Shown here piece after piece: positions 7,786 through 16,651 of a DNA stretch of 64,000 bases. The notes below the pieces were generated by a model that worked only from the letters and a program-made list of their open reading frames with translations, did not search any database and was not told the DNA's origin. Positions within the stretch are counted from its first letter, which is position 1; every line of letters begins with the position of its first letter. This DNA comes from Stenotrophomonas sp. 57 (GTDB lineage: Bacteria; Pseudomonadota; Gammaproteobacteria; Xanthomonadales; Xanthomonadaceae): the NCBI RefSeq assembly GCF_030291075.1, contig NZ_CP127407.1, positions 1,114,001-1,178,000 on the forward strand. Reading direction: 5' to 3'. A program made the position numbers and the translations under genes.

Positions 7786-8910
7786 TCAACCGATGGTGGT
7801 CCAGGCGCGGGACCTGGCCGATGCGATGACGCGGTCGACGATCCGTGCCGAGCGCACGCCGTCGTTGAAAGTGGGCAGACCCTCGGGCCGTTCGCCGTCG
7901 ATCGCGCGATAGCTGTCGGCGACAAATGCCTCGAAGCAATGCCCGTAGCCCTGCGCGTGGCCGGCCGGCAGCACCGACAGCCGCCGTTGTTCGGCACTGC
8001 CTGCACCCGGGCCGCGCACGAAGATCTCCTCGCGCTGGTCGGGTCTTCCGATCCACAGTCGCTCGGCGTCCTCCTGGTTGAAGGCCACGCTGGCCCGGGC
8101 GCCATCGATCTCGAACCAGAGGCGGTTGTGGCGTCCGGCCGAGACCTGGCTGACCGTCAATGACGCCAGCGTGCCGGCGCCGGTGCGGAACATCGCCGCC
8201 GCCACGTCTTCGCTGGTGACCGCCTGCATCGCGCCGTTGGCCGTCGGCGTGCTGAAGCTCTGACCGCTGGCCGCGCCGCGCTCGGCGATCACGGTGGCGA
8301 ATGCTGCACTGACCTCGGCGAAACGCTCGCCGCTGATCCATTCCACCAGGTCGCACCAGTGCGAGCCGATGTCGGCGAACACGCGCGACGTACCGCCCAG
8401 TGCCGGGTCCACGCGCCAGTTGTTGCTGGCCGGGTCCAGCAGCCAGTCCTGCAGGTAGCTGCCGTGGATCAGGTGCAACGGCCCAAGCTCGCCCTGTGCG
8501 ATGCGTGCACACGCTTCGCGCACCACCGGGTGGTAGCGGTAGACGAAGGGTACCGTGGCCACAAGGCCGCGCGAGGCAGCCAGTGCAGCCAGCGCCTCGG
8601 CGTCCTCCAGCGAGGTGGCCAGTGGCTTCTCGCAGATGACGTGCTTGCCGGCTTCCAGTGCGGCCTCTGCCATCGGCCGGTGCAGATGATTGGGCGTACA
8701 GACGTGCACGACCTGCACCTGCGGATCGGCGATGACCTCGTCGATGTCCCGATAGGCGCGCGGGGCATTCCAGGACTGCGCCACGTCATGTGCACGCTGC
8801 GCGGACGAGGCGGCCACGCCGCGGATCTGCGCACCGGCCAACAGCGCCGCGCGACGATGCACGGCGCCAATCATGCCGGTGCCGACGATGGCGATTCCAA
8901 GCGTCGCCAT
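7786..8910 (-). CDS. Gfo/Idh/MocA-family NAD(P)-dependent sugar dehydrogenase
   Basis: 374 residues, no signal peptide, so cytoplasmic. N-terminal Rossmann fold (LGIAIVGTGMIGAVHRRAALLAGA), nucleotide-fold motif VHVCTPNHLHRPMAEAALEAGKHV followed by the family EKP motif (CEKPLATS), then the C-terminal alpha/beta substrate domain (GSYLQDWLLDPASNNWRVDP, DIGSHWCDLVEW). These enzymes oxidise or reduce hydroxyls of sugars and inositols. In this locus it probably reduces imported 3-keto-glucose or a related ketose. The start abuts the stop of the transporter gene, so the two are co-transcribed. Confidence 0.9.
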   Translation of the reverse strand: MATLGIAIVGTGMIGAVHRRAALLAGAQIRGVAASSAQRAHDVAQSWNAPRAYRDIDEVIADPQVQVVHVCTPNHLHRPMAEAALEAGKHVICEKPLATSLEDAEALAALAASRGLVATVPFVYRYHPVVREACARIAQGELGPLHLIHGSYLQDWLLDPASNNWRVDPALGGTSRVFADIGSHWCDLVEWISGERFAEVSAAFATVIAERGAASGQSFSTPTANGAMQAVTSEDVAAAMFRTGAGTLASLTVSQVSAGRHNRLWFEIDGARASVAFNQEDAERLWIGRPDQREEIFVRGPGAGSAEQRRLSVLPAGHAQGYGHCFEAFVADSYRAIDGERPEGLPTFNDGVRSARIVDRVIASARSRAWTTIG

Positions 8911-10149
8911 CTACTGGATTCCCCGGGACGAAGCCGGTGCGGCTGCGACCAGTGGCCGATCGCGGAACAGCAGCAGGAAGGCGATCAGCACGACCAGTGC
9001 GACACCGGCCGGGAACAGCCAGATCTGCTGCCAGTCGCGTCCGGCGGCGGTGGTGTAGTGCTCCACCACCGCGCCGGACAGGAAGGTGCCTATCAGCATG
9101 CCCACGCCATAGGTCGCCAGGGTGATGAAGCCCTGTGCACTGCTGCGCGCGTCGGGGCCGGCATGCGCATCGGTGTAGATCTGTCCGGTGACGAAGAAGA
9201 AGTCGTAGCAGATGCCGTGCAGCACGATGCCGAGGACGATCAGGATGAAACCGCCGCCGGCATCGCCGATGTCGCCGAAGGCAAACATGACGTAGCGCAC
9301 CACCCACGCGGCCATGCCCACCGCCAGCATCGTCTTCACCCCCAGCCGCACGAACAGGAACGGCATGGCCAGCATCAGCAGCACTTCGGACACCTGGCCC
9401 AGCGACTGCAGGCCCGCAGCGCCGCGCACGCCCAGGTCGTTGAGGTAGGGGTTGGTGAAGTTGTAGTAGAACGACAGCGGGATGCAGATGGCGATGGAGG
9501 CCAGGAAGAACACCAGATACGCGCGCGATTTCAGCAGGCGCAGCGAATCCAGGCCAAGGATCTGCCCGAGGCCGGCATCGCGCTGCTTCGCCAGCGGCGG
9601 CGTGTGCGGCAGGGTGAACGCGTACAGGCCAAGCGCCAGCGAGGCCAGCGCCGCCATCTGGAAGGTAAGCTCGAGCCGGTGTGCTTGTTCCCAGCCCAGC
9701 CAGCCGATCAGCACCCCGGCGACGATCCAGCCGACGCTGCCGGCCACCCGCACCAGCGGGAACTGCTTCTCCGGCGACTGCATGTGCCGCATTGCCACGC
9801 TGTTGGCCAGCGCCAGCGTTGGCATGAACAGCAGCATGTAGCCCATCACGCAGGCGGAGAACGTGCTGAAGCTGTCCGCCGTGGAGGCCATCCAAAGCAG
9901 TACTGCGCCGGCCAGGTGCAGGACCGCAAGGATGCGCTGCGCGGCGAAGTAGCGGTCTGCAATCAGGCCAACCAAAAAGGGCGCGACGATGGCGCCGATG
10001 GACTGGCTGAGGAAGGCCGTGGCCACCTGGCTGGCGCTGGCCTGCAGCGGGCCCTGCACCAGATAAGTGCCGAGGGTCACGAACCACGCCCCCCAGATGA
10101 AGAACTGCAGAAACATCATCGCGCCCAAGCGCGACATGGCGTGCGTCAT
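8911..10149 (-). CDS. MFS transporter, nucleoside:H+ symporter (NupG-like) family
   Basis: 412 residues with 12 predicted membrane segments, beginning MSRLGAMMFLQFFIWGAWFV, the characteristic start of NupG/XapB-like permeases. The central loop (HTPPLAKQRDAGLGQILGLD) separates two six-helix halves. Relatives in sugar-catabolic clusters move sugars rather than nucleosides, and here import of 3-keto-sugar or free sugar from the periplasm is the likely job. It lies 27 bases after the first gene of the leftward operon and directly abuts the next gene. Confidence 0.88.
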   Translation of the reverse strand: MTHAMSRLGAMMFLQFFIWGAWFVTLGTYLVQGPLQASASQVATAFLSQSIGAIVAPFLVGLIADRYFAAQRILAVLHLAGAVLLWMASTADSFSTFSACVMGYMLLFMPTLALANSVAMRHMQSPEKQFPLVRVAGSVGWIVAGVLIGWLGWEQAHRLELTFQMAALASLALGLYAFTLPHTPPLAKQRDAGLGQILGLDSLRLLKSRAYLVFFLASIAICIPLSFYYNFTNPYLNDLGVRGAAGLQSLGQVSEVLLMLAMPFLFVRLGVKTMLAVGMAAWVVRYVMFAFGDIGDAGGGFILIVLGIVLHGICYDFFFVTGQIYTDAHAGPDARSSAQGFITLATYGVGMLIGTFLSGAVVEHYTTAAGRDWQQIWLFPAGVALVVLIAFLLLFRDRPLVAAAPASSRGIQ

Positions 10150-10176
10150 GGCTTGCCCTCCCGGGGCGGTATCGGC

Positions 10177-11229
10177 TCAGAGTCCCAGCATGCGGTGCAG
10201 TGATGCGGCGTCGGTGCCGCTGTCGGCAAAGTCGTCGAAGGCGCGTTCGGTCACGCGGATGATGTGGTCGCGTATGAAGGCGGCCCCCTCCCGTGCGCCG
10301 TCCTCGGGGTGCTTCAGGCAGCACTCCCATTCCAGTACCGCCCAGCCGGGGAAGTCGTACTGCGCGAACTTCGAGAAGATCGACTTGAAGTCGATCTGGC
10401 CGTCGCCCAGTGAGCGGAACCGGCCGGGGCGATCGATCCAGTCCTGGTAGCCGCCATACACGCCACTGCTGGCGCTGGCGCGGTACTCCGCGTCCTTGAC
10501 GTGGAAGATGCCGATGCGCGCGTGATAGCGGTCGATGAAACCGAGGTAATCCATCTTCTGCAGCAGCAGGTGGCTGGGGTCGTACAGGATCTTCGCGCGC
10601 GGATGATGGTCGACCACCTCGAGGAAGCGTTCGAAAGTCGCGCCGTCGTGCAGGTCCTCGCCAGGATGGATCTCGAAGCACAGGTCCACGCCGCAGGCAT
10701 CGAAGGCATCGAGGATCGGTCGCCAGCGACGGCCCAGTTCGGCGAAGGCCTCTTCCACCAAGCCGGGCGGGCGCTGTGGCCAGGGATAGAAATACGGCCA
10801 GGCCAGCGCGCCGGAGAACGTGGCGTGCGCGGTCAGTCCCAGCCGCTGGCTGGCCTTGGCGGCCAGCATCAGCTGATCCACGGCCCAGGCCTGGCGAGCG
10901 GCGGGGTCGCCGCGCGTGCCCGCCGGTGCGAAACCGTCAAACAGGCTGTCATAGGCGGGGTGGACGGCGACCAGCTGCCCCTGCAGGTGGGTCGACAGTT
11001 CGGTGATCCGCACGCCGTGCCCGGCCAGCATCCCGGCCACATCGTCGCAGTAGGCCTGGCTGCGCGCCGCCTCGGCCAGGTCGAACAGGTGGGGGGCGCT
11101 GGTCGGCACTTGTACGCCAGAATAGCCCAGGCCCGCGGCCCAGCCGGCCAGCGTGTCCAGCCGATCAAAAGGAGCTGTGTCGCCGATGAACTGCGCCAGG
11201 AACAGCGCTGGACCCTTGAGCGTCTTCAA
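10177..11229 (-). CDS. Cytoplasmic sugar phosphate isomerase/epimerase (TIM barrel)
   Basis: 350 residues from a TTG start at 11229 (product MKTLKGPALFLAQFIGDTAP), with GAGGG about ten bases upstream. A further TTG at 11250 lies inside the palindromic operator and would be a poor start. Xylose-isomerase-like barrel: ELSTHLQGQLVAVHPAYDS, DLCFEIHPGEDLHDG, KILYDPSHLLLQKMDYLGF, IGIFHVKDAEYR and GWAVLEWECCLKHP hold the acidic and His ligands. There is no signal peptide, unlike the other two barrels of this locus. It is the first gene of the leftward operon, and probably isomerises a keto-sugar after import. Exact substrate unknown. Confidence 0.85.
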   Translation of the reverse strand: MKTLKGPALFLAQFIGDTAPFDRLDTLAGWAAGLGYSGVQVPTSAPHLFDLAEAARSQAYCDDVAGMLAGHGVRITELSTHLQGQLVAVHPAYDSLFDGFAPAGTRGDPAARQAWAVDQLMLAAKASQRLGLTAHATFSGALAWPYFYPWPQRPPGLVEEAFAELGRRWRPILDAFDACGVDLCFEIHPGEDLHDGATFERFLEVVDHHPRAKILYDPSHLLLQKMDYLGFIDRYHARIGIFHVKDAEYRASASSGVYGGYQDWIDRPGRFRSLGDGQIDFKSIFSKFAQYDFPGWAVLEWECCLKHPEDGAREGAAFIRDHIIRVTERAFDDFADSGTDAASLHRMLGL

Positions 11230-11245
11230 CGTGATTCGCCCTCGA

Positions 11246-11259
11246 TGCAATCGATTGCA
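11246..11259. promoter_or_regulatory. LacI-type operator, copy 2 (between leftward operon and lacI gene)
   Basis: TGCAATCGATTGCA, identical to 2573-2586; the match extends to TGCAATCGATTGCATT. It lies 16 bases upstream of the TTG of the leftward operon and 65 bases upstream of the lacI ATG, so one site could control both divergent promoters. The start of transcription was not identified. Confidence 0.82.
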
Positions 11260-11324
11260 TTATCCTAGCAGGGGCTCACGCAGGACCTGTTGTGCACTGC
11301 ACAGCGGAAAGGAGAACTAACGCC

Positions 11325-12332
11325 ATGGCCACCATCTACGACATTGCAAAGCACGTCGGCGTCTCCGCCGGCACGGTGTCGCGCGCGCTTTCGCGGCCGG
11401 ACAAGGTGCTGCCGGCCACGCGCGCGCGCATCGAGCAGGCCGCCGTCGCGCTGGGCTACGTGCCCAACACGGTGGCCCGCACGCTGAAGACCCAGCGCAG
11501 CGGCAAGATCCTGGTCACCGTTCCGGATATCGCCAACCCGTTCTTCGCGCAGATCCTGCAGGGTGCCGAAGACGCCGCTCAGGCGGTCGGCTACGCGGTG
11601 CTGCTGGGCGATACCCAGGACCAACCCGACCGCGAGGAGCGCTACGCGCAGATGCTCCGGCGCAACGAGGCCGACGGCATGATCGTGCTTGGCCACCGGC
11701 TGCCACCGACGGCGCGCGAGATTGTCCAGCAGAGGGGTGCGGCCGCGCCGGTGGTCAACGGATGCGAGTTCGACCCCACGCTGGGCTTGCCCAGTGTGCA
11801 TATCGACAATGCCGCCGCCGCGCGCGCGGTCATGGAGCACCTGTACGCCCTGGGCCACGAACGCATCGCTGTGGTCGGCGGGCCGCCCGACAATCCGCTG
11901 CACCAGCAGCGCCTGGAAGGGGTGCGGGCCGCCGGCAAGGCGCGCGGCCGCCTGCGCCAGCTGAGTGTCGTGCCGGGAGACTTTTCCGTGGAATCCGGCC
12001 ATGCGGCGGCGATGGCGCTGCTGGCGGACGCGACCGCACCGACCGCAGTCTTCTGCTTCAGCGACCAGATGGCGCTGGGCGCGCTGGCGGCCTGCCGCGA
12101 CCGGGGCATCCGCGTGCCGGACGAGCTGTCCATCGTCGGCTTCGACGACCTGGCCTCTTCGCGTTACCTCACACCGCCGTTGACGACCATCCGGCAGCCG
12201 ATGCGGGAAATCGGCGAGCGCGCGGTCAACCTGCTGCTCGCCATCATCGAACAGACGGATGTGCCGCTTCAGCAGACGCTGGATTTCAGCTTGATGGTGC
12301 GGGGGTCAACGGCTGCGCCCAGGCGCGGGTAA
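11325..12332 (+). CDS. LacI-family transcriptional repressor of the glycoside locus
   Basis: 335 residues from ATG 11325, with an AAAGGAGAA ribosome site at 11308-11316. The helix-turn-helix (TIYDIAKHVGVSAGTVSRAL, residues 3-22), hinge helix (VARTLKTQRSGK) and sugar-binding core (LVTVPDIANPFF, GMIVLGHRLP, FCFSDQMALGAL, VGFDDLASSRYLTPPLTTI) are complete. It is divergent from the leftward operon with the shared palindrome between them, so autoregulation plus control of both operon arms is the natural reading. The ligand is likely a keto-sugar or glycoside. Confidence 0.93.
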   Translation: MATIYDIAKHVGVSAGTVSRALSRPDKVLPATRARIEQAAVALGYVPNTVARTLKTQRSGKILVTVPDIANPFFAQILQGAEDAAQAVGYAVLLGDTQDQPDREERYAQMLRRNEADGMIVLGHRLPPTAREIVQQRGAAAPVVNGCEFDPTLGLPSVHIDNAAAARAVMEHLYALGHERIAVVGGPPDNPLHQQRLEGVRAAGKARGRLRQLSVVPGDFSVESGHAAAMALLADATAPTAVFCFSDQMALGALAACRDRGIRVPDELSIVGFDDLASSRYLTPPLTTIRQPMREIGERAVNLLLAIIEQTDVPLQQTLDFSLMVRGSTAAPRRG

Positions 12333-12478
12333 GGGCGGGCGGGGTGCCTTCGGGCGCCGTGACAGCCAGCGCAGCTGGCTGCAACCTTGATCCCGAATTG
12401 ACGTAAAGCTGTCAGACTCGCGACAGGCAGCCCGGCACGGGCCGGGCTGGATCGTGCGATCGCGCAAGGGGGGCGGCA

Positions 12479-13531
12479 ATGCCGTTCTTGACTGACTCGA
12501 CGGAGGTCGCGATCGAAGGCGTCGGCGCGGCACGACGCATCGGCTGGATGCGCTTCGTGGGCAACGGCCTGGGGGCAATCCCCATCGCCTCGATCATGCT
12601 GGAGCGCCAGGATGGCGCGCTGCCCTGGGTCCTGTTGCTGCTCAATGCGCTGGCGTGGCCGGCGCTGGCACGGGTGCTGACCCAGCGCTCGCGCAAGCCG
12701 GCCGCGGTCCAGTTCCGCTGCATGGTGGTCGATTCCTTCTTCGGCGGTGGCTGGATCGCGTTCATGGCGCTGAGCGCAGTGCCCAGCGCCCTGTTCGCGG
12801 CATTGCTGGTGGCCGACAAGATCGCGGCCGACGGCGTGCGCCTGGCGATGCGGGCCACGCTGGCGCTGGTGGTGGGATTCGCGCTCACCTGGTGGGCACT
12901 CGGCTTCCCGTACCAACCCGTGTCATCGCAGCGCACGGTCGTACTCAGCGTGCCGTTCCTGTTCGTCTATGGCATCGGGCTGAGCATCCTCAGCTGGCAG
13001 CTGGCGCGCCGGGTGAAATCGCAGAACCGTCAGCTGCAGCGGTTGAGCCGGATGGATCCGCTGGTCGAGCTGGCCAACCGCGGCTTCCTGATCCTGCGTG
13101 CGCAGCAGGCGCTGGACAAGGCACACGGGCAGGGCGGCTTTGCCTGCCTGTTGATGCTCGATGTGGATGACTTCAAGCACATCAATGATTCGCACGGGCA
13201 CCGCGCCGGTGATGAAGTACTGCGGCACATCGCCTCGACCCTGCGCGCCTTCGCCCGGCCCGGCGACACCCCGGCGCGACTGGGCGGCGACGAGTTCGTC
13301 GTGCTGCTGCACGACTGCGCGCCCGTGGATGCGATGCATGTGGCCGAGCGGGTGCGCCTGCACCTGCTCGAGGCCGCCCGTCAGGCCACGCCGGGCATCG
13401 AGTTCAGCGTGAGCATCGGCATTGCCGCCACCCCGCGCGGTGGCAGCGTGGAAGACTGGCTGGCGCAGGCCGACCGTGCGCTCTACCACGCCAAGCGGCA
13501 GGGCAAGAACACCGCCAGCTACGGCGAGTGA
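12479..13531 (+). CDS. Membrane diguanylate cyclase, MASE2-GGDEF
   Basis: 350 residues. The first half is a MASE2-type membrane domain with five to six hydrophobic helices (RFVGNGLGAIPIASIMLERQ, WVLLLLNALAWPALARVL). The C-terminal GGDEF domain spans about 185-350. The catalytic motif GGDEF is at 269-273, and RPGD five residues upstream (260-263) matches the RxxD inhibitory site, so product feedback by c-di-GMP is expected. The usual D-x-LT-x-LxNRR entry is degenerate (RMDPLVELANRG), but the active site is intact. It makes c-di-GMP from two GTP at the inner membrane. A second cyclase lies at 14838. Confidence 0.93.
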   Translation: MPFLTDSTEVAIEGVGAARRIGWMRFVGNGLGAIPIASIMLERQDGALPWVLLLLNALAWPALARVLTQRSRKPAAVQFRCMVVDSFFGGGWIAFMALSAVPSALFAALLVADKIAADGVRLAMRATLALVVGFALTWWALGFPYQPVSSQRTVVLSVPFLFVYGIGLSILSWQLARRVKSQNRQLQRLSRMDPLVELANRGFLILRAQQALDKAHGQGGFACLLMLDVDDFKHINDSHGHRAGDEVLRHIASTLRAFARPGDTPARLGGDEFVVLLHDCAPVDAMHVAERVRLHLLEAARQATPGIEFSVSIGIAATPRGGSVEDWLAQADRALYHAKRQGKNTASYGE

Positions 13532-13649
13532 AGATGATGTGTCGAGGCCGCAGGCCCCTGCACGCGCTGCCAGACAGCCATTCATCCTGCGCGCGGAATC
13601 GTCGCCTCCAATCCTCTACCATGGGCCACCCCGCCCGGACGTGCCCCCC

Positions 13650-14675
13650 ATGCAAGACGCCCTCGTAGCCCAGTCCAAGCCCCCTGTTCCGAGGATCGCG
13701 GCCTGGTTGATGATGCTGCTGGGCATGTGGCTGGCGCTGAAGCTGGGCCTGGTGGTGACCCTGCTGTCGGGCCTGCTGGTGTTCCAGCTGACCCACGTGC
13801 TGGCGTCCACGGTCGAGGGCAAGCTGCCGCCGGGACGTGCGCGCGCGATCGCGGTCATCGTGCTGTCGGCGGTGATCATCAGTGCGCTGGTGATGGCCGG
13901 TATCGGCGTCGCCTCGTTCTTCCGTACCGAGACCGGTGGCCCGGATGCACTGCTGGGGCATCTGATGGAGATCCTCAACAGCTCGCGCCATCAGGTGCCG
14001 GCGCTGCTGCAGCCGTATATTCCCGAGGACATGCCCGCGCTGCGCACGGCACTGAACGACTGGGCGGCAGAGCACCAGCGCCAGCTGGGCGTGGCCGGTA
14101 CCTCGGCGGTGCAGATTGGCGTACGGGTGCTGATCGGCATGGTGCTGGGCGCGATGATCGCGCTGTATGACGAACTGCCGCTGCCACAGCTCGGGCCGCT
14201 GGCGCAGGAGCTGGTCGGCCGCACCAGCCGCCTGGCCACCGCGTTCCGCCAGGTGGTGTTCGCGCAGGTGAAGATCTCGCTGCTCAACACCGTGTTCACG
14301 GCGATCTTCCTGCTGGGCGTGCTGCCGCTGTTCGGCGTGCACCTGCCGTTGTCCAAGACGCTGGTGCTGATCACCTTCATCGCCGGCCTGCTGCCGGTGG
14401 TGGGGAACATCATCTCCAACACCATCATCACCATCGTCGCGCTGTCGGTCTCGTTCTATGTGGCGGTGGCCGCGCTGCTGTACCTGATCGTGATCCACAA
14501 GCTGGAGTACTTCCTCAACGCACGCATCGTCGGCGGCGAGATCCAGGCCCGTGCCTGGGAGCTGCTGTTGGCGATGCTGGTGATGGAGGCGGCATTCGGC
14601 CTGCCCGGCCTGGTGGCAGCGCCGGTGTTCTATGCCTACGTGAAGCGTGAGCTGGTCGATCAGCGCTGGATCTGA
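13650..14675 (+). CDS. AI-2E (PerM/TqsA-like) family membrane permease
   Basis: 341 residues from ATG 13650. The frame stays open upstream, but without a membrane-protein pattern. Eight hydrophobic segments: two helices at the start (AAWLMMLLGMWLALKLGLVV), a soluble middle domain about 90-140 (LMEILNSSRHQVPALLQPYI), then the conserved C-terminal bundle with LPLFGVHLPLSKTLVLITFIAG and LPVVGNIISNTIITIVALS. Members include the AI-2 exporter TqsA and many proteins of unknown substrate; signal export should not be assumed. It is flanked by two diguanylate cyclases on the same strand. Confidence 0.88.
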   Translation: MQDALVAQSKPPVPRIAAWLMMLLGMWLALKLGLVVTLLSGLLVFQLTHVLASTVEGKLPPGRARAIAVIVLSAVIISALVMAGIGVASFFRTETGGPDALLGHLMEILNSSRHQVPALLQPYIPEDMPALRTALNDWAAEHQRQLGVAGTSAVQIGVRVLIGMVLGAMIALYDELPLPQLGPLAQELVGRTSRLATAFRQVVFAQVKISLLNTVFTAIFLLGVLPLFGVHLPLSKTLVLITFIAGLLPVVGNIISNTIITIVALSVSFYVAVAALLYLIVIHKLEYFLNARIVGGEIQARAWELLLAMLVMEAAFGLPGLVAAPVFYAYVKRELVDQRWI

Positions 14676-14837
14676 CCCGGCCTGATGTGACATTTCCACT
14701 ACGCTGAGGCGGGCCTTGCCGTCTTGTCGGCGCGTTCGCGGTCGTTGTGCGATACCCGTCGCCACGGTCTGCACGGCGCTGGCTTGGCGCTGCCGGAACC
14801 GGCCGCTACAGTGATCGGCACGTCAGGGGAAATTTGC

Positions 14838-16580
14838 ATGGCCGGCAAGGCATCACCCATCGGGTTGCGGACCTGGGTCTGGATCCTCACCGGGTTGTTC
14901 GTGGTCTGCACCTTGCCCTTGATGGCCATCGCCCTGATGCAGGGCACGCTGCGCTACACCGGTACCGAAGACAACCTGGCCAGCCTGCGCCAGCTGCGGC
15001 AGACCTTCGATCTGGCCAACCTGGTGTCGGCCGAGCGCGGCCCGGCCAACAGCCTGCTCGGCGCCGATCCCCATGATGCGGCCGAGCAGGCGCGGCTTGG
15101 CGCCCAGCTGGCAGCGGCGCGCAGACGCGTGGATGCCGCGATGCTGCAGCTGGACACGGCGTTCAAGGCTGACCCGGGCGTGGTCGACGGGCAGGGTCTG
15201 CTGGCCGACGCACGACGCCGGCTGCACGCTGCACGTGCCGCCGTCGACCGGGTGGCAGCCCGGCCACACGATGCGCGCCAGGTGGAAGAGGTGGAGCGTG
15301 CGATCAACAGCATGTTCGCCGTGGTCGATCGCCTGCACCGGCTCACCTCCGCCCAGATCAATGTGCTGGTCGCCGCCGATCGCGAAGCAGCGATTCCGGC
15401 GATGCAGGGCCAGGTACTGATCGACCTGCGCGAACATGGTGGCCGCCTGGCCTCGAACGTGATGGCGCCGGTGGCGGTTCCCGGCGCCTGGCGCGACGAG
15501 CAGGTACGCGCGGCCCAGCAGACCGAGGGGCGCCTGCTGGAACTGTGGCGGTTGGCGGGCAGCCATGAGTCGGTGTTTCGAAGCGACCCGGTGCTGTCCT
15601 GGCACTGGGACATGGCGCGCCGTCAGTTCTTCGGCGAATCGCTGCCGATGATCGAGCAACTGATCGAAGACGGTCGCCGCGGCCTGCCTCCGCCGTGGAC
15701 CGCGGCCGAGTTCACTCAGCGTTACGTGCCGACCCTGCAATCGCTGGAAGCATTGCGCGACGGCTTCCTGAACGTGTCCATCGCCCGCTTCGAACGCACC
15801 CGCAACCGTGAAGCAACGCGCCTGGTGGTGCTGGTGGCGACGGTGCTGGGTACGTTGCTGGTACTGGGCGTGGCCCTGCGCATTGCCCACCGGCAGATCC
15901 TGCGGCCGCTGCTGCAGGCGCAGAAGCAGGTCATCCAGATTGCTTCGGAGGCACCCGGGCCGGAGCAGCATGTCACCCACCCGCTGGCCGAAATGCAGCG
16001 CCTGTTCGATGCGATCGAAGTCCTGCGCGAGAAGTCGCGCGAGCGCTCTGCGCTGACCAGCGAACTGCGCCAGCTGGCGGGTACCGATGAATTGACCGGG
16101 CTGTTGAACCGGCGCGCGCTGGAAGAAAAGGTGCAGCAGCGCCATGCCGAAGGAGGCGCCGGCGCCGTGGTGATCCTGCTGGACGTGGACCGGTTCAAGG
16201 CGATCAACGACGGCCACGGCCACGATGCCGGAGACGAAGTGCTGGTGCAGGTGGCGAAGTTGCTGCAACGGCACCTGCGCCGCAGCGACAGCATCGCCCG
16301 CTATGGTGGTGAGGAGTTCCTGGTGCTGCTGGCCGACGGTGATCTGGCCGGTGGCCGCCAATTGGCCGAGTCCCTGCGCGTGGCCCTGCATCAGATGGAT
16401 ATCGCACTGGCCGATGGTGGTGTGCTGCAGGTCACCGCCAGCTTCGGGGTGGCCGAAGGGGGAACCGATGCGCTCGGCTGGCGCAGCCTGCTGCGTGCCG
16501 CCGACGCGGCCATGTACCAGGCCAAGGCACAGGGCCGCGACCGGGTAAGGGTGGCAGGCGGAGGTCGCATTGCGCGTTGA
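14838..16580 (+). CDS. Membrane diguanylate cyclase with large periplasmic sensor and GGDEF domain
   Basis: 580 residues from ATG 14838 (AGGGGA ribosome site at 14825-14830). First membrane helix about 11-33 (WVWILTGLFVVCTLPLMAIA). A long, mostly helical periplasmic region (about 40-325) has no recognised ligand motif. A second helix at about 330-350 (VVLVATVLGTLLVLGVALRI) leads to a HAMP-like linker and the GGDEF domain (about 410-580). The catalytic signature is GGEEF at 490-494, and RRSD at 481-484 fits the inhibitory RxxD site. The entry motif GTDELTGLLNRRALEEK is canonical. It converts a periplasmic signal into c-di-GMP. The next gene starts 71 bases downstream. Confidence 0.93.
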   Translation: MAGKASPIGLRTWVWILTGLFVVCTLPLMAIALMQGTLRYTGTEDNLASLRQLRQTFDLANLVSAERGPANSLLGADPHDAAEQARLGAQLAAARRRVDAAMLQLDTAFKADPGVVDGQGLLADARRRLHAARAAVDRVAARPHDARQVEEVERAINSMFAVVDRLHRLTSAQINVLVAADREAAIPAMQGQVLIDLREHGGRLASNVMAPVAVPGAWRDEQVRAAQQTEGRLLELWRLAGSHESVFRSDPVLSWHWDMARRQFFGESLPMIEQLIEDGRRGLPPPWTAAEFTQRYVPTLQSLEALRDGFLNVSIARFERTRNREATRLVVLVATVLGTLLVLGVALRIAHRQILRPLLQAQKQVIQIASEAPGPEQHVTHPLAEMQRLFDAIEVLREKSRERSALTSELRQLAGTDELTGLLNRRALEEKVQQRHAEGGAGAVVILLDVDRFKAINDGHGHDAGDEVLVQVAKLLQRHLRRSDSIARYGGEEFLVLLADGDLAGGRQLAESLRVALHQMDIALADGGVLQVTASFGVAEGGTDALGWRSLLRAADAAMYQAKAQGRDRVRVAGGGRIAR

Positions 16581-16651
16581 TCGGTGGCATTCATCACCGA
16601 CGCACCTTGCGCCGCCTAGACTGGCGGCCCCGATGCCTGCAGGAGCCCGAC

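Noticed and set aside
11292-11324. Earlier start for the glycoside-locus LacI gene
   Set aside because: The extra 11 residues begin at a TTG without ribosome site; ATG 11325 has AAAGGAGAA and the standard LacI N-terminus.
14853-16391. Long minus-strand frame opposite the second diguanylate cyclase
   Set aside because: Shadow of a clear GGDEF gene; no recognisable protein features.
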